Position numbers and translations under genes: made by a program. Shown here in pieces: positions 10,873-21,242 of a stretch of 64,000 nt of DNA. Source of the stretch: Cercophora sp. LCS_1 (lineage: Eukaryota > Ascomycota > Sordariomycetes > Sordariales > Lasiosphaeriaceae); the NCBI GenBank assembly GCA_036250225.1, contig JAPZLL010000030.1, positions 370,278 through 434,277 on the forward strand. Reading direction: 5' to 3'. Within the stretch, counting starts at the first letter, position 1; every line of letters starts with the position of its first letter. The notes below the pieces were generated by a model. The model had not been told where the DNA came from. It did not search any database and worked only from the letters and a program-made list of their open reading frames with translations.

Positions 10873-11838
10873 GCTGTAACGGGGTTTATAGGGCGAGAAC
10901 GGTAGAATGGTGAAGAAGTCTGAGAGGCAAGGTGCGGATGAAGAAATCTAATGCCTATGCTTGTTCATTTTGGTAGCGTTACTGTGTTTTTTTTTTTTTT
11001 TTTTTTTGTTATACCCCGAAAATTTCTGATGCAACGTGCCGGCATACTGTTTCTCCATGACTGACTCAAACTGCTGTCCATTGTCTACACCCCCAAGATC
11101 ACCAAACGCTCCACTCGCGCCTTTATGAAAAGGGGCATCCCAAGAACCTCGAGCATGCCAATATTTTAGGGGCTACTAGTAATATCTTCAAAGACTTTCG
11201 AATCGCCCTGGCACTAAGGGCCGATGGCAAACTCTCGGCAAATTGTTGTAAAAGAAAACCGCATATCTGCAGGTTCAGAGGGATGCCCATTTAGACATTA
11301 GGGTCATTTGGATTCCAAGGCATCAAACGATATTTCGAAAGACCTCAGGTAGTATTCCTAGCACTGAATCATATCTTCCTGCGTGTTGGAAGAGTGCGCT
11401 AACTGTCGAGACTATTCTGCTGACGCAAAATTTAAAGTGCGGATCTGTTTGTCTCCAACCTGCCTCGGTATCATGACACGGAAACATATCCTTTCACGCC
11501 AGCTTTCTGATTTGTTGTCGATGTTCGGGGTTTCAGCATATCACAGTCCGCTGACGACGGGAGTTACTTGTTCTGAAAAGGGTACAGATCCCTTTGGCAG
11601 CGTATTGCTTTGCTCAGGGGTATAAATTCTTGCCTGGATAGATATTGCTACGATAAGTTTAGGTGGCCCAGCCGAAAGACATCTGGACTTCAAAAAAATT
11701 CTACCCGACATTCCCGGCGTCATCCTTTTGAACTGACCCATCCACGAAGATGCAACGCAAAATGCAGACAAATTCCCGCTGTGTATCTATGTATACCCCA
11801 GGCTGCTCCCACATATTACCACCGTGTTAGCCCGGCAT
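10873..11838. other. Convergent 3' flanks
   Basis: This is the space between the 3' ends of the metallo-beta-lactamase-like gene (plus) and the penta-EF-hand gene (minus). It holds a 21-base T run and otherwise only short frames of up to about 80 codons without any recognisable domain. Confidence 0.6.
10987..11007. repeat. Homopolymer T(21)
   Basis: An uninterrupted run of 21 T lies about 115 bases after the stop codon of the metallo-beta-lactamase-like gene. It is a simple repeat prone to length variation. It could also be an A-tract in the far 3' flank of the opposite gene. Confidence 0.95.
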
Positions 11839-13017
11839 CTACCTAAGCTGTCGCAGAATCTCTGTGAGGAAGTCCTCGAAGCTGAGAGTAATATAACCAT
11901 CACGGTCATCGTCGTACTTCTTAAAGACGTCGGTCATGCGCTTGAGGCTGATACAGGCTTGGACGAAGAGGTCAAAGCTCATGGCACCCTCGTTGCGCTT
12001 ATCGTACGTCCGGAAGAGAATCTCAACGAAGCGATCGCTGAGGCGATATCGAAACGCAACAAGGGCACGGTTGAACTCGTCGAGTGTGATGTTTCCTGAA
12101 TGGTCGGCGTCGAACTGGTCGAACAGCGTGCGCCAAGATGCCAGGAATGACCACAACCCACAGAACTCGTCAAAACCGATGGTGCCACTGCGGTCGCTGT
12201 CAAACATGCGAATCATCATGCGCACTGTGTGCTGGTCGAAAGCGGTCCAGTCACCATTCACGAGAGCGGCCGAGAGCTCCTTCTCCGAGAGTTGGCCGGT
12301 ACCTTTGATACGCAGGGCGCGTCAGTAACGGTTCTTGCTGACGCGTTCGCGGGATTTGGGGAGGGCTCACCGTCTTTATCAACCGCTCTGAAAAGGGGCA
12401 GCAGAGTCGGGTCGCCGCCGCTCTCCCGGGGACTAGGGCTAGGTGGCGGCGCCGACTTGGCAGGGGGGAGATCGTGTCTCGGCGACGGACGTTGGCCGCT
12501 TGAGGTCGGCGAGGTGCCACTGCCGTACCGATCAGGGGCCGCACCGGGGTTGGGCCTCGGTGATAACCGGCCGCCAGGCGCGTCGTACCGACCAGAGCCG
12601 GTTCGATGATCGGAGGGCCGGGGAGGGGGTGGCTTGTTCTCGTAACGCGACGAGGATGTCGGCGCATAGCTGGGGGATTGCGGTTTGCTGCCACCCTTCT
12701 GTTGAGCGCACGCGAGTCGGTCAGTCTCCAGATTCAGGGGTAGGTGTTGAACTCACTCTCCGCCCGCAGCACGGAGGGAGAAACCTAGCAATCAATATTC
12801 GCACATACCTGCTCGGGCTCAGCAAACCTGGGGAAAAGTCAGTAAAGAAGACTGCATAGCTTCACTAGCTCTCCAACTCCGGCGGTTGCGCGTCGCAGGA
12901 ATGCGGGGCACCGTCAAATGGTTTCCAAATCACTCGGTGGACACCGATGCAAAATTAACAGAGGCAGGGAGCATACCTGGGGAGCTCGTCGGGATTATAA
13001 GGTCTATTGTAGGCCAT
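11839..13017 (-). CDS. PEF1: Penta-EF-hand calcium-binding protein, peflin/Pef1-like
   Basis: Four exons: 12977-13017, 12809-12827 (only 19 nt), 12371-12698 and 11839-12302. They total 852 nt, giving 283 residues. All introns are GT-AG. The tiny second exon completes LPRFAEPEQKGG. The N-terminal about 115 residues are rich in Pro, Ser, Arg and Tyr, as in peflin. Then come five EF-hand units. The first three have full loops (DKDGTGQLSEKE, DSDRSGTIGFDE, DADHSGNITLDE). The fourth (DKRNEGAMSFDL) lacks the closing Glu. The fifth (DDDRDGYITLSFED) carries extra spacing near its end, as expected for the dimerisation hand of this family. Peflin and yeast Pef1 bind Ca2+ and act as adaptors in cell polarity and secretory sorting. 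The family call is firm; one-to-one orthology to yeast PEF1 is an inference. Confidence 0.88.
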
Positions 13018-14174
13018 GGTTTTAGCTGGGCGCAGAGTCGCTCCGTCCGGCGGCTTTGGTGAAGGTTGGTTCTTGATGATTTGTATCAGGACAGCGCGGG
13101 GTGCCCTGTGAGGGGCAAGACGCGGGTTATTAAGTGCGGTACGGAGAGGCTCGACTCCCAATGACACGCCGCTGGTTCAGCCGCACGCCTTGCTGTGCTG
13201 CAGGATGCAAATGGCTTGCGCGTTGGGGAAGGCGTGGACAGGCTATGAATGCTGATTGTGTTCGGATAGATTGCGATTGCGAGCTCCAGAGTTGTGGCTG
13301 GGCTCGGTCACTGGTCGCAACTCCCCCAGTTGTCCATCAGTGTGGAGAGTGGCCCAGCCAAGGCTGTCTAGGGCCGGGCCAACTATCGATTCCCGCTCGG
13401 ATTGGAGCCCATTTTCATGGCACCTCAGCGGGACAGCCCAAGCCCCAATGCTGTGATCGATGAATGGAAGTGTCCGATGCCAGTTTCAGTAGCAGTGTTC
13501 GCCAAGATGCCATGTGCTCCTTGACACCCACTACTGTGGTGCGACTGGAGCACACATGACTGCGAGCTAGAGACCATACACTTTTCTGTGTGCGACACAA
13601 ACAAAAGGCTGACCACATTTCATTCGGCAGTCCGAGGTCACGCAAAAAACTGGACGAGTTGCTGTCTCACGGGGGAAGGGGCAGGGGCCTAAGGTTTCAG
13701 CGCAACAACGTCAGGTTTGATGTTTCCCAACCTGTTTAGGGGCCAGGCGACCCCTGTCAGCCCGCTGAAGCTCCGAGGGGACGGGAGCCAACGCCCGGAC
13801 GTTCGCCTTTGCCGGGCCGGTCTCGCTCCGGCTCGGCCGGGGGTCAAGTAGACCCTGCTGAACCAGACGGCAGACCTCACTGGTCTGACTCCGACTAGTC
13901 AACAGTGGAGCTCTCGCAGGTCATTGCGCTCGATCCCGTTGTTATGTAAGCGAGTGACGAACCGGTGTGCCCTCCCTCTTGACTATCTCCCCTTTCCCAT
14001 CCCGCCATTGGGCTCGGTTGGCTCGTTCTATGCAAGGCGCCCGTATGTTGAACGCATTGTGTCCGCTTCCTAGCCCGGATCACCGCAAAGTGTGGTGGCG
14101 CCAGACTCCGAGTATCATCTCGTCGATCACGCCCTTCTGATCGAAAGAACGAAACAAAGACGCAAACAAGGAGC
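13018..14174. other. Divergent promoter region between PEF1-like and ChaC genes
   Basis: About 1.15 kb separating two divergent genes. The short frames seen on both strands have no domain content. The stretch around 13750-13860 is locally GC-rich. No RNA gene is evident. Confidence 0.5.
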
Positions 14175-15487
14175 ATGTCTATCGAGGGCCCACCCGCTCA
14201 GAACGACGAGTTCTGGCTGTTCGGATACGGGTGAGTCCAGCTGTACTCTGTCCACAGCCGACTGCACATGCCACATGGCGGGCCTGCTAACACGTCCTAA
14301 AGAAGTTTGATTTGGAAGCCACCTCCGCACTTTGGTAAACACCCAACCCACCCGCTGTTCCACCGATTTGCAACCTCCGTCCACGCGGGGAACGGCAGCT
14401 GACCAGCACCAGATAGGAGAATCCCCGGCTGGGTTGTTGGATATGTCCGGCGATTCTGGCAGGTAGGTGCTCGGTCCATGCTTCCCACTAAATATAAGCT
14501 GTCACCTGCAGCCTCCCGTCTTCATCCCTTGGCGCCCGCTTTGTTTAGAAACTCTTGACTACCCCTGAGCCCCATCCGTCATGCGACTTCCCTCCCAGTC
14601 GAGCCCTTTTCTCGCCCGGTTCCACGGCACAGGCCTCGATCAGCTACTCGTTACTAACCATCATATAGGCAAGGTATCTCGACGCCCTCTCATATCCTCC
14701 CTAGTCATTGTGGTCAAAGCTCATGTGTCCGCGGCGCCGAGAGCTCGAGCACAGCCGCTGTCGGGCTTTGTCCAGATATATAGCCAGCTCCCATCCCGTC
14801 CACGCCGCTGCCCCCCGAGATGTCTAAATACTGACATACCCGCACAGCCAGGATCACAGAGGAACGCCCGAGGCGCCAGGCCGCGTTGTGACTCTGATCG
14901 AACGGTCCTACTGGGAGCAGCTCACGGACCATCATGATTCGGCACCAGAAAAGGTCTGGGGTGTCGCTTATCGCATTATTCCGGACAGGGTCGCCGAGGT
15001 GAAGGAATACCTGGATATCAGGGAGATCAATGGATATACCGTCGATTATACCCCTTTCCACCCAGCTCCAGGAACCGACCCAGCACTCTTGCCGCAAAGG
15101 GGCCCCATACAAACCTTGCTTTACATTGGCACACCAGACAACGATCAGTTTGTCGGCCCACAGGACCCTCAGCAGCTCGCAGAACACATCTACCGCAGTC
15201 ACGGCCCCAGCGGGCCGAACCCGGACTACCTCCTGGAACTCGAGAAGGCACTCGATGACCTCAGCCTGGAGAGTGGGGATGAGCATGTCACGGACCTTTC
15301 TAACCGTCTCCGGGCGATCATGGCGGCTCGGAATGGGGAGAAGGACAACCAGACTGGCGCCAAAATCTTGCGTTCGCCCAATCTTGTCAGCGTCAGTTTG
15401 GAGTCGGAAAAGACACTGCCGCATCATCACCACTTCAAAAGAGCCACCAGCGTAGATGAGCAAGAAGAGACAGAGAAGACTTCGTGA
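14175..15487 (+). CDS. GCG1: ChaC-type glutathione-specific gamma-glutamylcyclotransferase
   Basis: The enzyme cleaves glutathione to 5-oxoproline and Cys-Gly in the cytosol. My model has five exons: 14175-14230, 14303-14334, 14413-14462, 14669-14673 and 14848-15487, totalling 783 nt and 260 residues. The first three rebuild FWLFGYGSLIWKPPPHF and DRRIPGWVVGYVRRFWQ, the ChaC glycine loop and the following strand. The proposed 5-nt exon supplies A-S-Q before DHRGTPEAPGRVVTLI, the next conserved block; without it three residues present in the family are missing. YLDIREINGYTV carries the Glu expected as catalytic acid/base, and YIGTPDNDQFVGP and SHGPSGPNPDYL are further family blocks. The last about 70 residues (after the LSNRLRAIM helix) form a divergent tail with a short His run. 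The micro-exon needs transcript evidence; the rest is secure. Confidence 0.92.
14669..14673 (+). other. Proposed 5-nt micro-exon of the ChaC gene
   Basis: The five bases GCAAG sit directly after a TACTAAC branch point and an ATATAG acceptor, and directly before a GTATCT donor. The flanking introns would be 14463-14668 (206 nt) and 14674-14847 (174 nt, with branch CTGAC and acceptor CACAG). Joined in phase, the exon yields Ala-Ser and half of a boundary codon, restoring the spacing between RRFWQ and DHRGTP seen in yeast Gcg1 and bacterial ChaC. Confidence 0.7.
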
Positions 15488-16300
15488 TGAAGTGAAGGAG
15501 ATCAAAGACAAAACTCAGCAACAAAATCCAGTACCGCCATTCCCGTTCCCATTTCCCATTCCCATTCCTTTCTCGTTTGCCCTGGCCCAGCACCCCAAAT
15601 CATCCTTGTTTGGTTCCGCCCTTTGCTCCCCTTTTTGCACCATCTTGCCCCCTAACAACATCGGGGCGTCGACGTCAATACTGTTTCCCTGGGTCGAGTC
15701 CTATGTCTATGTGTCTATACGCGCTGGCATAGAAAGGTGTCCGCCGCCATGTAGACTTCCTGGTATTCTTTGCTCGCAACGAAGTCTCTTTCATCACTCT
15801 GTCATCGCGACCCATCCCGAGTTTCCCTAGAGCACCGCAACTTGCACTCAACCCACGAAAACATGACCCAGACTTTTCACCTCGACAAAGTTCGACATCT
15901 AAAGCAAAGAACACAGGACATAATGCATGAACGTCAACGAACAAAAAACCAAATCGAAACATGGCAAACGTTCCAGACCCCGACAACAGAGTCTGAAATG
16001 TTTGGCTTGCCGGGTACTCGGCTCCGGCGAGAAGAGAAACATAGCGCGCGCATGGGGTATATCGATGGCAGTCATCACAGAGCAACAAAGCCTGATCGTA
16101 CAGCAAGGTCAATGGGGAAGACGGGGCCAGCCATAAGGTCGGTCGTGGATGGTTCATCGTATCAAGGTACGTAGGGTCTTTTCTTGCATCGTTCATCGGA
16201 CCTCGTTCCTTCAGTCGACATGGTAGCCTCGTGGAATCAAGTCGAGTCTTCCCGTTCGTCCTTGTCGTGACTCAAAACACCAACGTAAGCCGTCAATCCC
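15488..16300. other. Convergent 3' flanks
   Basis: This region separates the 3' ends of the ChaC gene (plus) and the RRM gene (minus). A pyrimidine-rich tract of repeated CCCATT-like units lies at about 15536-15570. Short frames on both strands show no domains. Confidence 0.6.
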
Positions 16301-17134
16301 TTAGTAGCCGCCCTGGCCACCCTGCGGCGGCGCGTGCTGCTGGGCTTGCTGGGAAGGATCGGGGTAGGTGTACGGGTTTGCCCAGCCTGTTGTCGTGTCA
16401 GTTATTCCCTTTTCACGCCGTGCTGGTATTTTATTTACCTTGCGGGGGAGGAGCGCCATAGCCAGCAGGTGCTGCTTGAGCGTAGCCTCTACCATACGGC
16501 TGAGCATAGACGTTCGGCGGCATGCCATACGCTTGCTGCTGGGGGGCTCCATAGGCAAGGCCAGACATGGGCGGACCTCCGACCGGCATCTGGCCGTAGC
16601 CGCCGCGACCGAAGCCGCCGCCGCCACCCCTTCCGCCGCCACGCGGACCAGTGTCCGAGGCCTTGTCAACGCGGATGGTCCTTCCATCAAACCTGGTCAG
16701 GGAGTCAGAATAAAAGGCACCGCTTGGTGATCGAGGATAGTCAGTTCCTACTCAATGTTGTTCATGGCCGAAATGGCCTTCTGGGCATCATCCTCGTTGG
16801 TGTAGCGAACGAATCCGAATCCTCTGCTGCGGCCAGTGTCGCGGTCCTTAACAACGACCTAAATGTGAAAGGAACTTTTGGTCAGATGCCATTTCCCCGG
16901 AAGCGGTTATGATGCTAGCGGGAAGGCAAGAAGCCAAGAGCCGCGCCAAATGAAATCGCGCCGCTACGTACAGCTTCCTCAACAACGCCGAACTCCTCAA
17001 ACTTCTGCCTCAATGTGGTCTCCTCGGTGTGCCACGCAAGGCCGCTGGGCACATGTCAGTGGACGTTCAAGATGTGAATAAGGCTGCGCGATGCGCAGAA
17101 AATTTATCGCTTACCCGATGAATAACTTGGACAT
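16301..17134 (-). CDS. Glycine-rich RRM RNA-binding protein
   Basis: Five exons: 17115-17134, 16972-17044, 16752-16858, 16439-16692 and 16301-16386, totalling 540 nt and 179 residues. All four introns are GT-AG. A single RRM occupies residues 1 to about 80. RNP2 is KLFIGGL, formed across the first splice junction, and RNP1 is RGFGFVRY, within SRGFGFVRYTNEDDAQKA. The rest is a Gly/Arg then Gly/Ala/Gln/Pro/Tyr-rich tail ending in QGGQGGY, typical of small glycine-rich or cold-inducible RNA-binding proteins that act in RNA processing, export or stress responses. Conserved RRM genes of this type often carry several introns within the domain, which may allow regulated splicing. No precise orthologue symbol can be given from sequence alone. 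Confidence 0.9.
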
Positions 17135-20100
17135 CTTGGTCAGTTGGTCTGGATGCACCGTCGTTCCAAGGAGTTTATTCGGAGCAGGTTCTGCAGAGCG
17201 CAGGTTGACTGAGGGGTTGGATCTCGGTCAGCGTTCTGCGACAAGAATTTTTTGGGTGCTCTTTGTGTTGGAAGGAACGGAAAGACCAGACGATGGGGCT
17301 GATCGAATATATGCAACAGGCACCCACAGTGGCTACTTCCTCAGAGGGGTACGGGGCTCACAAGGGCAGATGGAAGGCGCGAAAGGGGAAGGCGACCAAG
17401 ACTAACAGTGCTGCGCTGCCGGCGCTTATTGGATGAAAGAGGGGGGAACGTGTCGATGAGCAAGCTCCTCTTATCCGGGAATGACTGGAGATGTTGTTGG
17501 CCGGGCGGGTTGACGACTTCAGCCGGGGAATCGGACTGTTTTCGATAAAATCTCGACCGTCTGGAGATTCTCCAAGCGAGCAGACTGGATGTCAGAGGAA
17601 AAGACCGACAACGGCCAGCGGTGGGCGGTGGGGTGTTAGTGGTGCTCTGCTATCGTGTAAGGGTCAAGGGTTCTCCAGACCCTCTCTACCGTGCCGGTGG
17701 TTGGCGGGATATCGAAGTATAAATTACGTGACGGGCGAGACTGGCTGGCAGCGAGGACGAGAGCCGCCGGGCCCTCGATGCTAACCGTTTTATATGCCTG
17801 TGGATATTCCCGGGGAAGGACAGCGGCCATGTTGCCTGACTTGTGACACAGTGATGAGCCTTCCTGGGGAGCTCCCCAAACAGGGAAGTTGATGCCCCAG
17901 GCGATGTTTCGACTAGCATGAGCGTAGTAGCATGGTTAGGCCCCCAAACAAGCATCAAACAGACAGCAAATCTCAGTACCCCAAACACCAGCCTGGCCAG
18001 GGCTGCTGGACGCGCGCCGCCCAGTCTCCAGAACGGCTCTAGAAAGATTCGACATGGCCGGATTGGTCAGGGCTTAGTCGCGGGATCCCAGATCAACATC
18101 TCTCACCCCAAGTGCCCTGGGGACCGTTCGCCCGCGACCCACACCCGCCGACCGCCTACATTCCCATTCGGGCCTCGCAGCATCAAACCAAGGTCTGCAT
18201 GCCCCCGCTCCAAAGAAAAAAGATATGATACTGGTTTCGTGACCCTTGCTGGTGGCTCACCGGTTGGGGAAACACGCTATGGATGCCCCTCCAGCCTATC
18301 CAGGAAGGGGGGCTCCGGCCTTTGATCCAGGTTTTCGATGATGGCGCCTGCACTCCCGTTGACCCTAGCGGTATTAAGAAACGCCAATATGCTCAAAGGC
18401 ATTGGGAAATGATTTTGCCGGCATTGGCAAATATGCGAGCTAATCATGCAACGCCATCCCTCTTGGGCCTCACGAGTCGAAGGGTCGACTGTTTTCAGTC
18501 TCCGACCCCAGACAGCCGACCAGACTGTGTCGTTGATCGGGAGCCAAACACGGGTGCTAGACACGGGTCGAAGAACCGCTACCCGTAATCGATAACCACC
18601 CCCGGAAGGTCAAGCCCGGTGCTGATCCCCAGACACAACCCAAAGCCAAAAATACCTGTCCGAGCCCACGGAAATTTCTGGAGCGGAGAACCCATTGCTT
18701 TGCCGAAGCCCTGTTGCCACTGTAGCATTTCCGACATGGGTTGAGAACGCCGCCAGCGGGCAGCCCATCCCCAATGTTACACAGGGCCGACTCCGGGACA
18801 TATCTCGTCATGTAATATCAGGGCAGGAGTGTTGCAGCACAGGAGGCCCGAATTGAGGACTGACAGACCCAAAGGTGCAGCCCGGCCGGGGTTTAGGGCT
18901 GCGAGAGGAAGAAGCGGCCGTTGTGTCCTCCACTAGGTTTAGGGGCCAAGGGTGGCGGCATAAAACACAGTTGACGATCCCAACGAGACACGAAACTCAC
19001 AAGGCGCGTTCATTCGTCGCCATCGCTAGACAAAAGATGAAACTCGCTGCGCCAACCGGTTGACCAGTTCTGGCCTAACCCACCTCACCAGCGCTGCCAG
19101 AAGCCAAGGAGTGTGCACGGCTTCTTCCACGTGTCTCGTGGGAGGAATACCACCTCAGGCAGCTCACAGACTGCTGGGGAAGATCCAAAATCTTGATCCC
19201 AACGGTCGATCCCAAATATTAGACCTTCTGGAACAAGCTGAGCGTTCTCAAAGCCATCACGATTACGGGAACCGTGGAAATCGACCCATGCGAACGAAGC
19301 TGACCCTTGATTCAAGACTTTTCGGACGACGACGACGACGACGTGCCACTTGAAAGCCAAAACGGTTGTTCGTTGCGATATCGGAACCCAATACCGTCGC
19401 AAAGTGAAGCCTCCCCTTCAAAGAGGCATACCGCAGAGTATTCGACACGCGATGTGTTCCGCCGGGTGTGAGCCTTTTGGCACGCATGCCAGACAGCAGA
19501 ACACCATGCCATGGTGCGACCGCCTCAAAAACGCACGAACGGTGAACACCCTCCCATAATCCCGTCGTCGATCAGCAAATTAACCGCGTCGTGCCCAGAA
19601 AAACACATGCCAAACGGACAAGGGTAGGAGCTGACTAGGCCCAAGCACAGCATCAACCGTGGACGTCCCTGGATTCGTCCCAAGCTTCAGAGCTCCATTT
19701 AGAGCTTCAGTCGGCGGGGTAGCCAGCTGCAACGTCGGTCCTAGGCCGGTCGCTGGCGAGCGCCGCAGAAGCTCGGTCGGCTGCCGAGGCTCGGGGCACC
19801 GTCGATTGAAACGCGATCGACTCCAAACCCCGGCGCCCGTCTGATGACGCAGTCTTGGAAAAACTTGGCCGGGCCTGACGGAGAAGCATAATGGGCCTGA
19901 CAAATACCGTCGCCGGCGAGCTAGAAGAACTTGGAGCACGGCGACACGTCGGGCCCACGAGATTCGAATGCGCCGGCGATGCGGCGAGCCCATCCGCAGT
20001 GTGGAACACATCCAGTCTGGGTTATGAGATTGCCAAGACTTTGTCGACATGCAAGCCAAGGCAGGGGTGCTTCAAACGGCGGCCGGCCCACTTCGGTGAT

Positions 20101-21242
20101 GCATCCCACTGGATGTTCCCGCTGTGCATCAGCGTTCGCCTGCATGTATCTGGAGTTGAGGCCATGGGTTTCCCGGCCTGTCTCGGGAGCCTTTCAGGCA
20201 ATGTCCGTAGGCTGCTGCCATCAGTGTTGCAGCACATGCCTGTAGTCATCTACTGTTGCAACCCCATCACCATCAAGCCACGATGGCCCCGTGTGCGGGC
20301 TCGCCCATCTGAGCTTGAGGGAGGGCGCCCAGGGGTCTTAGTGATTTCTCCCATGTCGGGAGATACGCGATGGCAGTTTCTTCGGGCGGACAATGCGTCA
20401 ATGCTGTGTGTTTGCTGCGCTGTCTTGAGGAGAAGGGGGGAGACAGTCGACCGAAGCCAGCGTACATGCCACCTCATCCTTCAAATGGTACACCACATTG
20501 TCGTATTCGCCCGTGACAGTGTGGGCCTGGGGATGTTCACTGGAAGCAGTGGAAGCCAAGGAGATGCAGACAAAGATATGCTCGTGTAGCATTCATATCG
20601 AGGGCATGTTTAGCCGCTCTGACTCAATTTCGCTCCGCACTGTCTATGGGTCGAAAAAGTGCACTTGCTAGAATAACAAAGCAGGCGCCTGCTGTCAAAC
20701 GACTTGGGAACCTAGCTTCAACGGGAGTTTGACGGCGGATGGGCCCACGGCAGGGGTCAAGAGGGCGGCCGTTACATCGAGATTTGTGATCGGATGTTCT
20801 CTCTTGCTTCCATCGAAGTGGCAAGGTAGGCCTGATAGAAGATTGAGATCTACGCGATTGTTCCCGACAAGTGTATCGGGTCGAGTTGCCAAGTACCCAG
20901 GAGGCAGCAAGTTGGCGACAGAATAAACGAGTCACCAAGACGTCGAGACGCCAGTTTTCTCTCTTGTTGAGGCGTGAAAAAAATATACGAGAGGTCTTCA
21001 ATCATAATTCGGAGGCCTAAATACCGTATTGAAGGCTTCGAGCCTTTTGATCCAGGCATTTCTGAAAGGGACAACTGGGTAGAACCAGCTCAAGCGCCAA
21101 CAACCGCATTGAATGGCTCGATTTTTCTGTCACCCACTTAGGGAGGTGGGCAACAGAGTGGCTACTCTGAACCTACACTAGTCTGGGATGGCAGGCGCGA
21201 GCCTGTTATCGACTCCTCGATAAAACGCAAGTCCGGAGGCAC
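17135..21242. other. Long gene-poor stretch
   Basis: About 4.1 kb without a supportable gene. Frames of up to 232 codons exist (for example 19891-20589, plus) but have erratic composition, no domains and no intron signals. A (GAC)6 microsatellite is present. GC content by eye is similar to the flanks, so I see no AT-rich repeat-induced mutation block. It could contain long 5' leaders, non-coding transcripts or decayed genes. Confidence 0.5.
19325..19342. repeat. (GAC)6 microsatellite
   Basis: Six perfect tandem GAC triplets lie in a non-coding stretch. Confidence 0.9.

Noticed and set aside
14714..15511. 265-codon frame on the minus strand opposite the ChaC gene
   Set aside because: It is the antisense shadow of a conserved coding exon and has no domain of its own.
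19891..20589. 232-codon plus-strand frame
   Set aside because: No domain, unusual Cys/His/Arg mixture and overlapping open frames on the other strand; it looks like chance in GC-rich DNA.
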